64,000 nt of DNA from Anaerolineaceae bacterium (GTDB lineage Bacteria > Chloroflexota > Anaerolineae > Anaerolineales > Anaerolineaceae), in the NCBI GenBank assembly GCA_028714615.1, contig JAQTMA010000002.1, positions 1-64,000 on the forward strand, read 5' to 3'. The notes beneath the pieces are model-generated. The model was not told the origin of the DNA, ran no database searches, and saw only the letters and a list, made by a program, of their open reading frames with translations. Shown here in pieces: positions 1 to 9,300 of the stretch. The position numbers were made by a program, and so were the translations under genes. Positions within the stretch are counted from its first letter, which is position 1, and every line of letters starts with the position of its first letter.

Positions 1-19
1 TGTCTCGCCCAAACCCTTT

Positions 20-736
20 TCAAAAACCGAGACCTTTTTCCTTCAAACTGACCCAGGTAGAGAGACCACAAACGATGTGATCCACCACGCTGACATCCAA
101 GAGCTTGCCCGCCTGGACGATGGCTCGTGTGACGGTCACATCTTCCGGGCTGGGCGTTGGATCAGAGGACGGGTGGTTGTGGGCGACCAGAACTGAATCG
201 GCATTGCGCTGCAGGGCCGGCTTGAACACCTCACCAACCCGCACCATCGAAGAATTAAGGCTGCCATGGTAAACCTCTGATATATCCAGCATGCGGTTAC
301 GGGTATCGAGCATCATGACCATCAGGTATTCCTGCTCGCGGTGCGCAAGCATTGGCATCAGGATCTGGGCGGCGTCACCCGGCGAATGGATCACCGGTCG
401 GTCGTCTTCGGGCTGGAGCAGCTTGCGTCCTAATGCAAGGGCTGCCTTCAACCTCAGTGCCGTCTGGTTGCTGATGCCTGGCACTCTGGAAATTTCATCC
501 ACGTGGGCCTGAGCGATTTTCTGGATGGAGCCAAACCTGGACAGCAGCCATTCGGCTGCCTCGATCTGGGTCGAGCCGCCAATGATAACGGCCAGCAGTT
601 CGGCCAGGCTGCAGGCATCTGAGTCCCTGGCCACCCGGAAGGCAGGTTGCTCGCGAATCGGCAGCAGTCTCAAGCGCGGGATGGCGTAGGGTTGCGTGAT
701 TTCGTCGTGTAAAAGGGAAAGTTGTTGATTGGGCAT
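20..736 (-). CDS. radC: RadC-family JAB-domain protein
   Basis: A 238-residue protein of the RadC/UPF0758 family. Residues about 45-108 form the helix-hairpin-helix part (GISNQTALRLKAALALG) and the C-terminal half is a JAB/JAMM metalloprotease-like domain with the zinc motif H186-x-H188-P...S196-x2-D199. The biochemical role of the family is unsettled; it is common on conjugative elements and near recombination genes. The start is fixed by an AGGAG Shine-Dalgarno sequence 7 nt upstream. It is the last complete gene of a minus-strand operon with SSB and Rad52-like genes, which fits a role in handling incoming single-stranded DNA. Family assignment is firm, function is not. Confidence 0.93.
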   Translation of the reverse strand: MPNQQLSLLHDEITQPYAIPRLRLLPIREQPAFRVARDSDACSLAELLAVIIGGSTQIEAAEWLLSRFGSIQKIAQAHVDEISRVPGISNQTALRLKAALALGRKLLQPEDDRPVIHSPGDAAQILMPMLAHREQEYLMVMMLDTRNRMLDISEVYHGSLNSSMVRVGEVFKPALQRNADSVLVAHNHPSSDPTPSPEDVTVTRAIVQAGKLLDVSVVDHIVCGLSTWVSLKEKGLGF

Positions 737-768
737 GTCTGTCTCCTATAGAGAATGAGGGGACAGAC

Positions 769-804
769 CACCCCCGGAGGGGTGCTGCCCCCTCCGTTGG
801 GGTG
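769..804 (-). terminator. GC-rich intercistronic hairpin
   Basis: On the minus strand CGGAGGGG (775-782 complement) pairs with CCCCTCCG (789-796), and an outer CACCCC/GGGGTG pair extends the stem. It lies between the zinc-protein gene and radC. No U-tract follows, so it may be an attenuator or RNA-stability element and not a full terminator. Confidence 0.45.
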
Positions 805-809
805 AACAA

Positions 810-1376
810 TCAAATGCTTGGGTCATCATCAAATGATGAAGCTAGGCGATAGGCTGCCTGGCATTCTTCATAGGTCATCAATTCGTCCCGCCGCACGCCA
901 GGGTAACCAGGCGCGGGCGCGATCAGCCAGGGGTTTTCGGACAGCTGCTTCCTGATCCGTTCGGCTTTGGCTTCCAGGAAGTGACGCAGTCCGCCTTTCT
1001 CGCAGCGCCAGCCCAGGGTGCGGGTGTATTTGCCGTCCCAGGTGCGATCCCGGTAGGTTCTACCGCCGCAGATCGGACAGGGCGGCATTCCCTCAGGATC
1101 GGGAGTGCGCAATCCACCGGCTTGCAGGTATAAACGCACGGCCTCGATGGCTTCGCAGTACTGCGCGCCGCACGAGCACTCCTTGTTCTTGCTGACTTTG
1201 TGGAAACGGGGACTGCTTCCCTGACCAAAATCGACCAGGTATTGGTTCCCCTGGATGGATACTGGCAATGCAGAGACCTCGATATCCGTCTTTTCTCGAA
1301 TGAATGACCGCTTGGGGATTGGGGTATTCCTCCTTTCCGTTCGATCAAGCTCATTCGCTGTAAGTCCGGTCTTCAC
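810..1376 (-). CDS. SWIM-like / zinc-ribbon protein
   Basis: A 188-residue protein. Residues 67-80 contain C-x-C-x4-C (CSCGAQYC), like the start of a SWIM zinc finger, but the final histidine is missing (CEA where CxH is expected). A second cysteine cluster (CPICG at 100-104 and C125) suggests a zinc ribbon. I chose the GTG at 1376 because it overlaps the TGA of the upstream gene (GTGA, 1376-1373), giving translational coupling; there is no in-frame ATG in the non-overlapping part. The function is unknown. Its neighbours SSB, Rad52-like and RadC suggest nucleic-acid binding. Confidence 0.7.
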   Translation of the reverse strand: MKTGLTANELDRTERRNTPIPKRSFIREKTDIEVSALPVSIQGNQYLVDFGQGSSPRFHKVSKNKECSCGAQYCEAIEAVRLYLQAGGLRTPDPEGMPPCPICGGRTYRDRTWDGKYTRTLGWRCEKGGLRHFLEAKAERIRKQLSENPWLIAPAPGYPGVRRDELMTYEECQAAYRLASSFDDDPSI

Positions 1377-1723
1377 GCCAAACGCCCTCCCGGGCGTTTG
1401 GTGCCCTGTGGGTAGGCGCTCTCCAGGAACCAGTCCCCTGCGGGGATGTGCCAATCCGGCGCCGGGATATTGGGCTTTATGGCTACCTCCTCACCCAGCT
1501 CTTCGTCCGGATCCCTTTCCAGGTGAACATCCCGCACAAAAGGCAGCGGGACAACGAGAGTATCGTCCTGGTAAGGGCCGCCGTGGCTGATCTTGGTGAA
1601 AGGCTGCAATCCGCCCAGCGCCTTAACCCAGGCCGTGCCCGGACGCGGGCCTTTCCCAAGCAACTCGACCGGGATATCGGCATCGCCGTAGCAGGTGCCG
1701 ATCGTGATCATTCCAACAACCAT
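1373..1723 (-). CDS. hypothetical protein
   Basis: A 116-residue protein that I do not recognise. It is rich in Pro and Gly with an acidic stretch (ERDPDEELGEE) near residue 80, and has no signal peptide or membrane segment. The start at 1723 has a strong AAGGAGG 5 nt upstream; the ORF could be opened 12 codons earlier, but that region overlaps a terminator. Its stop is coupled to the next gene by a 4-nt overlap. Because a terminator precedes it, it may have its own promoter or be read by incomplete termination. Confidence 0.65.
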   Translation of the reverse strand: MVVGMITIGTCYGDADIPVELLGKGPRPGTAWVKALGGLQPFTKISHGGPYQDDTLVVPLPFVRDVHLERDPDEELGEEVAIKPNIPAPDWHIPAGDWFLESAYPQGTKRPGGRLA

Positions 1724-1741
1724 GTGATCCTCCTTGTGGTT

Positions 1742-1780
1742 AAACAAAAAGAAGGACACACTGAAATCAGCGTGTCCTTC
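1742..1780 (-). terminator. Rho-independent terminator after ssb
   Basis: A perfect 9-bp stem, GAAGGACAC (1751-1759) with GTGTCCTTC (1772-1780), is followed on the minus strand by CTTTTTGTTT. Stem plus U-tract directly downstream of ssb gives a classic intrinsic terminator. Confidence 0.8.
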
Positions 1781-1812
1781 TCCGTGGGTTGATTGAAGCA
1801 GTAGTAGCAGGT

Positions 1813-2226
1813 TTAGAATGGGATATCCGCACCTCCTGCGCCGGCAGCAGCCGGTTCGCTTTCTTCGTCGTGGTTTTCCTGGCTGGAGAGGAAGCGCACC
1901 GTACTGGCGCTTACCTCAAAGGCTGTGCCGGGTGTGCCGTCCTTGCGGGAATACAACCGCGGACCGCCCGTTTCTGGGTCGCACACCAGGCGACCTTCGA
2001 CCAACACCAGGCTGCCTTTGTGCAGGAACTGGTTACAGTTTTCGGCACTTTTGCCCCACACACTCACTTTGAACCAGGTGGTTTCTTTCACGGCCTGGCT
2101 GTTCGAGTCGGTGAACTGGCGGTTGGCGGCCAGGTTGAAGTTGGTGACCGCCTGGCCAGCCGGCGAGTAGCGCATTTCCGGTTCGCGTCCGAGGTGGCCG
2201 ACGATGATAATCGTATGGAAGGACAT
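1813..2226 (-). CDS. ssb: single-stranded DNA-binding protein
   Basis: A 137-residue SSB. The OB-fold begins at once (IIIVGHLGREPEMRYSPAG) and includes the typical core AVTNFNLAANRQF, TTWFKVSVWG and KGSLVLVEGRL. The C-terminus ends in the partner-binding tip DIPF after an acidic linker. A strong GGAGG lies upstream of the ATG. SSB coats single-stranded DNA during replication and repair; in an element like this it would protect transferred DNA and load the Rad52-like annealase encoded just upstream. It is probably an element-borne copy beside a chromosomal ssb elsewhere. Confidence 0.97.
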   Translation of the reverse strand: MSFHTIIIVGHLGREPEMRYSPAGQAVTNFNLAANRQFTDSNSQAVKETTWFKVSVWGKSAENCNQFLHKGSLVLVEGRLVCDPETGGPRLYSRKDGTPGTAFEVSASTVRFLSSQENHDEESEPAAAGAGGADIPF

Positions 2227-2253
2227 AGGTTATACCTCCATGGTTGAATTGGA

Positions 2254-3471
2254 TTACTTCTTGCCGTTGCTCCTGGCCGACCATGCCCGCAGTACATCCC
2301 GCGTGGCCGGAGCCAGGCCTTGATGGTCCGTTTTGAACGTGTTGAACGCGGTCACTTCCACCGTGTTGCTCATCTCGACCGCCGTTCCATCCCGATATTG
2401 CAGCACATCGGGTTGAACTGGGGCGGCAGGCGGAATGGTGGACGCAGGAACCGGTGAGGTTGTTCGGGGCGATGGCTCCGGCGATCCATTTCGGGTTGAT
2501 GTGGTTTCTGAACTGTTCCCGTTTTCCAGCCCGGCCGTTCGAGCAATCTCTTTATCATAGAGCGACAAACCGAACTGCTCACCGCACTGCCGGAAACAAC
2601 GCTTCAGGCAGTCCGTAGCTGCGCCGGCGATCGCCATGTCCAGTGCTTCAGGAGTGTCGCCAGAGAAGATGCAGCGCCCAACGTCCGCATGGTTGTACGC
2701 CTTCCCGCCCAGTTCGATGGTGACCCTGCCGGTCAGGTAGACGATGCCCGCAACCTCGGTTGTGGGCTTGCCATCCTCGCCCAGGGCCGGGACTTTCTTG
2801 CGGACATGCTGATCGTAGAAGGTAATCACCTTGTCCCAGCGCATTACCTTGGGTTCGCTGAGCAGGTCGAACGACCAGCGAAACAGGAACAGGTCGTTGG
2901 CCATTTCTATTACGTCAAAACCTTCAAGGTAAGGTACTGTTCCCTGGCCGGGCGCCTGGCGGCGCTTGACCCGGTTCATGTCCAGGGGCTGGCGCAACCG
3001 CCAGATCACCTCATCGGTGGGCGGCGCATCCATGCCCATTTGGGCAATGGGCAAGCCCTGCCCTGCCTCATCCAGGGTCATGGTGGGAATTTGGTTCATA
3101 GAATCCTCCGTGTGTTGAACAGGTAATGAACTTTTCGTGTTTGGAAAATCAATACTGCCTGCCTCAGCAATCTGCCTGGCTTCCAGGTAGCGGATCGCCT
3201 CTATATGCTTGCAGAGGAGTCCGAAACGCTGGCATCTCCCGGCGAAATCCGGGCAGGTGCAGGCCCAGGCGTCTCCGTCCAGTGTGACGGTGTACTGGCT
3301 CTTCTTCCCCTTCGGGGATGTACCAATGCTGACCACGATCCACTTGTCGCCTCTTTGAGGCGCTGGATCGACGGGCAGCACGGCCATGTCACCGTTTTCG
3401 AGAGCCGTCTGCGCCCGGGCTAACCGTTCGTTCTGCATTTGTTCCTCGAGCATCAGGGTCGGGTAAGTCAT
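2254..3471 (-). CDS. SWIM zinc finger-Rad52 fusion annealing protein
   Basis: A 405-residue two-domain protein. Residues 70-90 hold a SWIM finger (C71-x-C73...C87-x-H89). Residues about 155-310 match the Rad52/Rad22 annealase core, with LRQPLD-x-NRV, a YLEGF-x-VIEMAND block and a final helix TDCLKRCFRQCGEQFG. Rad52-type proteins anneal complementary single strands. The C-terminal 90 residues are Pro/Ser/Thr-rich and end in a short basic tail. The start has AAAGGAGG at an unusually long distance (about 15 nt). A 25-bp repeat shared with position 22416 sits just upstream of that Shine-Dalgarno sequence. Confidence 0.88.
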   Translation of the reverse strand: MTYPTLMLEEQMQNERLARAQTALENGDMAVLPVDPAPQRGDKWIVVSIGTSPKGKKSQYTVTLDGDAWACTCPDFAGRCQRFGLLCKHIEAIRYLEARQIAEAGSIDFPNTKSSLPVQHTEDSMNQIPTMTLDEAGQGLPIAQMGMDAPPTDEVIWRLRQPLDMNRVKRRQAPGQGTVPYLEGFDVIEMANDLFLFRWSFDLLSEPKVMRWDKVITFYDQHVRKKVPALGEDGKPTTEVAGIVYLTGRVTIELGGKAYNHADVGRCIFSGDTPEALDMAIAGAATDCLKRCFRQCGEQFGLSLYDKEIARTAGLENGNSSETTSTRNGSPEPSPRTTSPVPASTIPPAAPVQPDVLQYRDGTAVEMSNTVEVTAFNTFKTDHQGLAPATRDVLRAWSARSNGKK

Positions 3472-3501
3472 CGTGTGTTTGGTATGCCTCCTTTGTGAAA
3501 T

Positions 3502-3526
3502 CAGCCAACGTATGGGGATTGGTTTC
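3502..3526 (-). repeat. 25-bp repeat, copy 1 (5' leader of Rad52 gene)
   Basis: This 25-bp sequence (plus strand starts CAGCCAACGT and ends GATTGGTTTC) is identical to 22416-22440. Both copies lie just upstream of the Shine-Dalgarno sequence of a minus-strand gene. The CGTTGGCYG core also occurs (minus strand) at about 3579, 3982 and 4556. Confidence 0.75.
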
Positions 3527-4098
3527 TAGCGTTGACGCGCCGATAGAGATCGGCCGGCCAATTTCATTGGCCAGTCCGGCCAACGTTTTTGCTGCTCACG
3601 TGCTCATCCATTGGATGGGCAGGGCAAGACAGCAAACCTTGACATCCGAAAGAGATTCGTAAGCCAAAGTTTGCCGCCTTGTTCAGGCGGTTTGGCTGCC
3701 CGGCCGGACGACATTCCACCGGCCAGGCAGCCTGGTTTCCTTTGTTTGATCCATGTTATGAGCCTGCCCTTTGCGGACGACTTGAAACAGCGCTTCTCAC
3801 GATCTACCCCCGGAGTAAGGGGCAGCGGCCACCGCCTGCCACATCGTCCCGAAGGGCATCGGGACGATATCCCTGCGGAGCGGGGAGGGCAGAACGTCAC
3901 GCAAAGAGGCTTTTTATTAAGGTGCTGGCTGCTCGTGTGAGCAGCATGGCCGTCATCCCTCCCTCCTGGGGGAAGCACACCGGCCAACGTATCAGGCAAC
4001 GCAGTTGCCCGTCACAGATATTCAATTGTTATCCATACCCCCTGAACCTCCACCGGCTGGTGGCAAACTACCGTATGTAAAGCTCGTATTCATGAAAA
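3527..4098. other. intergenic region with hairpins, no gene seen
   Basis: I see no convincing gene here. The region holds a GGCCAAT-TTC-ATTGGCC hairpin (3556-3572), repeats of GGCCAACGT (about 3579 and 3982-3990), and a perfect 10-bp stem ATCGTCCCGA/TCGGGACGAT with a 6-nt loop (3843-3868). It may be a control or processing region of the element. Confidence 0.5.
3843..3868. other. perfect 10-bp inverted repeat
   Basis: ATCGTCCCGA (3843-3852), loop AGGGCA, TCGGGACGAT (3859-3868). It has no U-tract. It could be a protein-binding palindrome or an RNA hairpin in the leader between the two minus-strand genes on either side. Confidence 0.55.
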
Positions 4099-4491
4099 TT
4101 ACCGTTTGGTTCCGCTTTGCTGGCTCATGATGCGCCGTGCAATCACTTCCGTCGTGCCGCGTGGGGCCCGTAACACGGACGGATCCAGGTCTTCCGGCAC
4201 CGGCAGCTCTGCGCCGCGCGCATCCTTGAGAAAATCCGCCAGGCTCTCCTGGTAATCCCGGCTCTGCAAAAAACCGTGCACCCGGATGTGGTAGTTCTTC
4301 TCGACCACCACCGGTGCGCCCAGGTTGCCCTTGGGTACCCGAATGGTGACGAAATCCGCCGCATCCTGAGTCTCATTGAGTGGTTTCTGGGGCAGGTCCG
4401 GGTCACGATAACAGGCTAGTCGGAAGAGCAGGTCGTCGGCGTACTTCCACGCCTTGACGACAATCCCTTCGAGAACGACATCGTTGATCAT
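4099..4491 (-). CDS. OB-fold (SSB-like) protein
   Basis: A 130-residue protein whose pattern resembles a divergent SSB/OB-fold: an N-terminal VVLEGIVVKAWKY strand pair, then DFVTIRVPKG and a basic strand NYHIRVHGFLQSRDY. It has no acidic SSB tip. The start at 4491 is set by GGAGG 5 nt upstream, four codons inside the longest ORF. It is the first gene of the minus-strand recombination operon, and an operator-promoter with tandem GGGACA-N2-TGTCCC palindromes lies 160-226 nt upstream. A partner protein for the Rad52-like annealase is a reasonable inference. Confidence 0.7.
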   Translation of the reverse strand: MINDVVLEGIVVKAWKYADDLLFRLACYRDPDLPQKPLNETQDAADFVTIRVPKGNLGAPVVVEKNYHIRVHGFLQSRDYQESLADFLKDARGAELPVPEDLDPSVLRAPRGTTEVIARRIMSQQSGTKR

Positions 4492-4650
4492 GGCAACCTC
4501 CATTGACAGGTACTTAAAGCAATGCGGCCGGAATACTTCTCCAGCAGGAGTATCCGGCCAACGTGTGTGCGGCGTATGTTACGCCAGGCAGATTAAGAGC
4601 GGGTTGCCTGGGCCCGGTAGAGACCGTGTTTCATTGCTCAGGCTATGGCT

Positions 4651-4716
4651 ATCATACAAGATTGCAGATTGAAAGACTAGGGGCAGGTGTCCCGTCGAAG
4701 TCGGGACACTTGTCCC
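4651..4716 (-). promoter_or_regulatory. activator-type promoter with two phased palindromes
   Basis: On the minus strand a -10 hexamer TATGAT lies at 4656-4651. Two palindromes of the GGGACA-N2-TGTCCC type lie upstream at 4680-4693 (GGGGCA-GG-TGTCCC) and 4703-4716 (GGGACA-CT-TGTCCC), 23 bp apart. The nearer one ends 23 nt before the -10 box. The -35 hexamer at normal spacing is poor (TAGTCT), as expected for an activator-dependent promoter. The same layout recurs at 27791-27879 and 50993-51058. Confidence 0.75.
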
Positions 4717-4719
4717 GTA

Positions 4720-5366
4720 AAAACTACTTACAAATACAATACAGAGAAATATCCCCGATTATCTATCAAAATCGAGTGTAGGTAAAATTACAAAATCCAG
4801 TATATAGGGCGATTGATTGAATAACCAAATTGGCACGTGTGTTCGAAAATGGCATTTTATCTATATACGTGATCACATAAAACCAATAAATAAAATAAGT
4901 GAGGATTATCAGCCTTAGGTAACTTATAACTCAGAAGTCATTGGTTTGAAGCCAACCCTCATTACAATAAACTGTCAGTTCAGCTGAGATGGACAAACTT
5001 AGTGATTTTAGTTAATAAGTCCCCTGCGAGAACTATCAAAAGGATGAAAATATTGAACCACTAACCGTCTAGTTTGTCCTTTTCGAATGTCATCCAGGTG
5101 CTCTCGCAGTGTAGGCAAACTGAAGGTTTTATTCCTCCAAGACTGTATGATGTTATTTGAAGATCATGAATGATTTCGCAACGATTTTTTGACATCAAAC
5201 AATACTTTGACGGTTATTTACGCTTTCTAACCGGAAGTAAATCAGTTCAACCTTTGGAAAGGTTTAATGCAAATTATTCCACCTCAAACTATAGATTGCC
5301 AAATACGATACTGTTCTGGTTTTTACTCAACAGGGCGGAGCGGAGTCGTTGATACGTCCTTTGTTG
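4720..5366. other. AT-rich intergenic region, no gene seen
   Basis: About 650 bp of AT-rich sequence with no convincing ORF. A 9-bp inverted repeat (GGACAAACT at 4991-4999, AGTTTGTCC at 5071-5079) is separated by 71 nt. The composition changes sharply from the GC-rich recombination operon to the AT-rich defence pair, which suggests the border of an inserted cargo segment. Confidence 0.5.
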
Positions 5367-5394
5367 TTGACTTCTCCTGGATCATGAATATAAT
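5367..5394 (+). promoter_or_regulatory. sigma70-type promoter of the HamA-HamB-like pair
   Basis: TTGACT (5367-5372), a 16-nt spacer and a perfect TATAAT (5389-5394). The predicted transcript starts about 100 nt before the first gene of the pair. Confidence 0.65.
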
Positions 5395-5502
5395 GGTTGT
5401 AGGTCCATTTTTAAATATTCCAGCAAACATAGATCCTTTATGCCCTATTAAACCAAGGCTGATTTTTATATCGATTGCGTGGTTTGAAAAGGAATTCCTC
5501 CC

Positions 5503-6339
5503 TTGCCGTTTTCGATTACAAAGCATGAATTTATTTCCCCACATGAGTGGGCAATTGCTATCGCTTCTTGTGACCTAGAAGATGATAATGACCTCCTACT
5601 TAAAACAACGATCAACTTAGTTCGTACCTCATACGGCGAGAATATTCTTATAACGAATGCCGAAACTCTAATGTCAGAAGCAATTGAAAATGGTACTTAT
5701 AACCTTGAACATCTTAAAGCCGCGGTCAGAGAAGGATTCCCAAATCCCGCTAGTGAAGGAAATAAGCCTAAGCAATTGACAACCTATCGATCACAAACAG
5801 CAGAGATGGTTGCCAAAGGTGCATTAGCAAAAGCATACTTATATCAGTATCCGGCCGCTCCACAGGCAGGTGCAGCAAATCCCAATCAGCCAATCCTTGG
5901 ATTTGATGGTTGGGGTATTCTAAAAGTAGATGAAGATTGTATATATCTGGCCTTGATCCAAGTGAAGGCAACAGATGTTGATGATTCTCCCCCATCTGAC
6001 GCTAATAAACTTGCACAGGAGTGTAGCCAGGCACCAAAAGATAGATCCGCCATTTGCCGAGCCTTGTCATTAATGGCAGTATTAATGCGAGGCGATCCAC
6101 TCCAGGCAGCGATATATAACATGCTTGAAAAGATGGGGAAGAAGGAAAGCATACCAATTCTGGTTTCACCAGCCATCGTACGTGGGATAACTAAAGCAAA
6201 TCGCACCGATCTTGATCCGGTCTTTGATATTTCTAATGAAATTTTACCTGCATCCTTAAGAGCCATAATTGTTTCGATAGGCGTTTGCCTAGACGAGTTT
6301 GGTTATCGGGTCATGAACAAGGCTCGGGAGATATCATGA
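5503..6339 (+). CDS. HamA-like nuclease subunit of Hachiman-type defence
   Basis: A 278-residue protein that fits the DUF1837/HamA (AbpA-like) family. The middle part has a PD-(D/E)xK nuclease pattern: RSQTAEMVAKG (Glu), then LGFDGWGI (Asp) and ALIQVKAT (x-V-K). In Hachiman systems HamA is an effector nuclease held by the HamB helicase. It starts at a TTG (5503), the only start after an in-frame stop at 5485, with AAGGAA 8 nt upstream. Its stop overlaps the helicase start (ATGA). The AT-rich composition differs from the operons on both sides. The family call rests on pattern recognition and gene pairing, not on a search. Confidence 0.75.
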   Translation: MPFSITKHEFISPHEWAIAIASCDLEDDNDLLLKTTINLVRTSYGENILITNAETLMSEAIENGTYNLEHLKAAVREGFPNPASEGNKPKQLTTYRSQTAEMVAKGALAKAYLYQYPAAPQAGAANPNQPILGFDGWGILKVDEDCIYLALIQVKATDVDDSPPSDANKLAQECSQAPKDRSAICRALSLMAVLMRGDPLQAAIYNMLEKMGKKESIPILVSPAIVRGITKANRTDLDPVFDISNEILPASLRAIIVSIGVCLDEFGYRVMNKAREIS

Positions 6340-9300
6340 TGGAGAGCGATTTAAAGCAATACTTTGATTCGCCTAAAGTAGTAAATACCATCAAAGATCT
6401 TGATACTCGACAAATGGAACACGAAGTTGGAGCATCATTTAATGATCCAGGCGTTGATACAGTAAATATTCTCCGCCTTGCGGCAATTACATCTTTCATT
6501 GAGTTGGTAAATGAACACCGAGTTGATGTTTGGTTCAAGCCAAGTAACAATAGATTAATAGATAAATTGCGAAGTAATTCAAGAATCTGCTTTTTTCGAT
6601 GGCAGGGATATTTTGATGCTCTTGTTGAAATTAATCAAAGCGCCACTCTAGATGATATGCTAATGTTTTCTGTCGCAGGCTTGATTGGAAATCGGGACCA
6701 CGAAGTTCGCGATGAATTACGCCGTCCGCAACAAAGACAATGGTTAGATCATCTGAAAGATGCCACAAAGAAACTTTCTTGGATTGAACAGGTTAGAGCT
6801 AATATTTCTGTTGCCATTTTGTTTATTATTCGACAAGAAAACCGTAATGATATTAATAATGGGAACTCGGTTTTAGAAGCATTAGCTAAAATGCAAGAAC
6901 GAAATGAATCAGATTGGATTGCAGGTAGGAATAATCAGAAACGCGATGCAAGTATCCTTATCGGCAATTATTTATTAGCCGAATCAGTAATTCTTACAGC
7001 CAAGTTTTTAGCCGACGGTATAGTGGAAATTGACGGCAAGATTGTAAGTGACTTTGTTGCGGAACTTCGTCGCCTTGTTGTTAAATCTGAAGAATTTATG
7101 GAGTTATCTGGTGATCAGGAACAATTGCTTTGGCTAAAAACAGCTTCATGTGCAGTAGCTCACCTTCGTTCCTCTTCAATTTGGGTCCAGGCAAAAGGAA
7201 TCTCTGAACGGGTTGATAAGTTACTCAATGAATTGGCAAGCACTAACCGAGAACAACCAGTTTTTTCTCTTCTTCCGGCTCAACAGGATGCGCTCAGACA
7301 ATCGTTACTAGATCCATCCCGAATGGCAATTGTTCTTCAAATGCCAACAAGCTCGGGGAAAACCCTGTTAGCAGAATTTAGCATTGCCCAGACCTTTGAT
7401 GCGTTTCGAGGCACCGCAAGAGCTGTTTATATAGTGCCAACAAGAGCTTTGGCAACTCAAGTGAGGCGTACATTAACTGAAGATCTACGGCCTTTAGGTA
7501 TAAAGGTCTCCGCCGCCGGTAGTGCATTTGAAGATGATCCATATGAAGTGCAACTTATTAAAGAAACGGATGGTGTGGTAGTTTCTACGCCAGAAAAGTT
7601 GGATTTATTATTACGTGCTCACTCAGATTGGTTTAAATTGTTAAGAATCGTTGTTGTTGATGAAGCTCACCTAATTCAAGACAAAGAACGTGGCGTTCAT
7701 TTAGAACTACTTTTAGCCAATATTAGACGTGAGCAACCAGACGCTCGCTTATTATTATTAACTCCATTCATGGAAAATGCGCAAGAGATTGCAGAGTGGC
7801 TTAGCCGAGAACGATCAAACGCTATATCTATTCTATGGAGACCCACTCGTGTTTTGCTTGGGATGGCCAAAGTCTCTGGTGCTGGCCAAAATCGTTCTCT
7901 AACCATCGAATGGACCGATCCATATAATCCAGAAATGGCACCGCGATCTCTAAAGGTACCCACTAATGTACCCAGTTCTGAATTGATGTCAAATATTGAT
8001 CGGGTAATTTTTCTGGCAGATAAATTTCAATCATTAGGTACTGTGTTGGCAATTTTTAGCGCTTCCCCTGCTGAGGCTGAAGAAGCTGCAATTAAACAAG
8101 CGAGTAAAAGAAGGCCAATAGCAAGTGAAAAATTAACTCCTCAAATGAGAGTTGCTATTGCAATTTCACGCCGTGAGTTTGGTTCAACATCAAGATTGGC
8201 AGATTGCTTGGAGCATGGTACCGCATTTCATCATTCCTCGTTGCCACCAATTCTCCGTTATTTAATTGAAGATCAAATTAGGGATAAATCAATTTCATTT
8301 GTATCTGCAACATCTACATTGGCTCAAGGAATGAATTTCCCCGTTGCAACGATTTTAATTCATTCTGTCCATAAACCTTATGGGGGTGGTAATTTTTCTC
8401 CGTCAGAATTTTGGAACATCGCTGGACGAGCTGGACGTGTGGGCCTTGCAGAAAAAGGGCTTGTTATTTTTTCTGATCGGACTCATCAAAAGTATCTTAA
8501 TGGTTATTCGCAAGCATTGTCAGAATCCTTACATTCAGCACTGCTCAATATTTTGGACTTATTGGATCCATCAGCTGATATAAAAGATCAATACCGCAAT
8601 ATCCCGGAAATTCGCCCATTCATACAATATCTTGCCCATGCAGCTGCAACTAGTTCAGCAAGAGAAGCATATCGAAATCTTGAAGCTCTTATAGAACAAA
8701 GTCTTGTTAATCAACAAGTCACATCGATTTCTCAATCTCGAAAGTTAAGAACTGTAGCACAAAGTTATTTGCTCCAATTAATGACCAAATCAGGTCAACT
8801 TATAAAAGCTGCCGATGTAACTGGATTAGGGACGTTCAGTTTTGATGAGTTATATGCCAAGCTTCGGGACGATCCAATCTTGAGATCGGGCCCTCGCGAA
8901 GTTATTGGCCGTGGCCAGGAGGGCCTATTTGCTCTTATTGATGCTTTGAAGTGGCTTCCTGAACTGAATCTAGCAATCGGTTATGGAGAAGGGAAAATGA
9001 ATGTCTCAGCTGTGGCAAAAGCTGTTCAAAGTTGGATTAACGGCGAACCAGTTTATAAAATTGCTACAGATTTTCCTGGCGCTGATGAAACAAAACGTAT
9101 CCGTGAAGCTTCAAGATACCTAAATAACACAGTATCTCAAACACTCTCTTGGGGAGCTCATGCGTTTATACGAGGGTGGATTGCTACTCCGGCCGGATCG
9201 AGAGGGGTATCTCCCGAAGATTCTATTTTGCCAAGTTTTATACAATATGGCGTAAAAACGCCAGAAGCTGTTGTGGCTTCGTTACTAGGCGTTCCTCGAT

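Noticed and set aside
3604..3999. 131-codon minus-strand ORF in the control region
   Set aside because: Low-complexity composition, no Shine-Dalgarno sequence and it runs across hairpins and repeats.
4940..5120. tRNA-like T-arm sequence (GGTTTGAAGCC) in the AT-rich gap
   Set aside because: No acceptor, D or anticodon arms could be fitted around it.
5170..5352. 60-codon plus-strand ORF before the HamA-like gene
   Set aside because: No ribosome-binding site, and the predicted promoter of the pair lies after it; coding is not supported.
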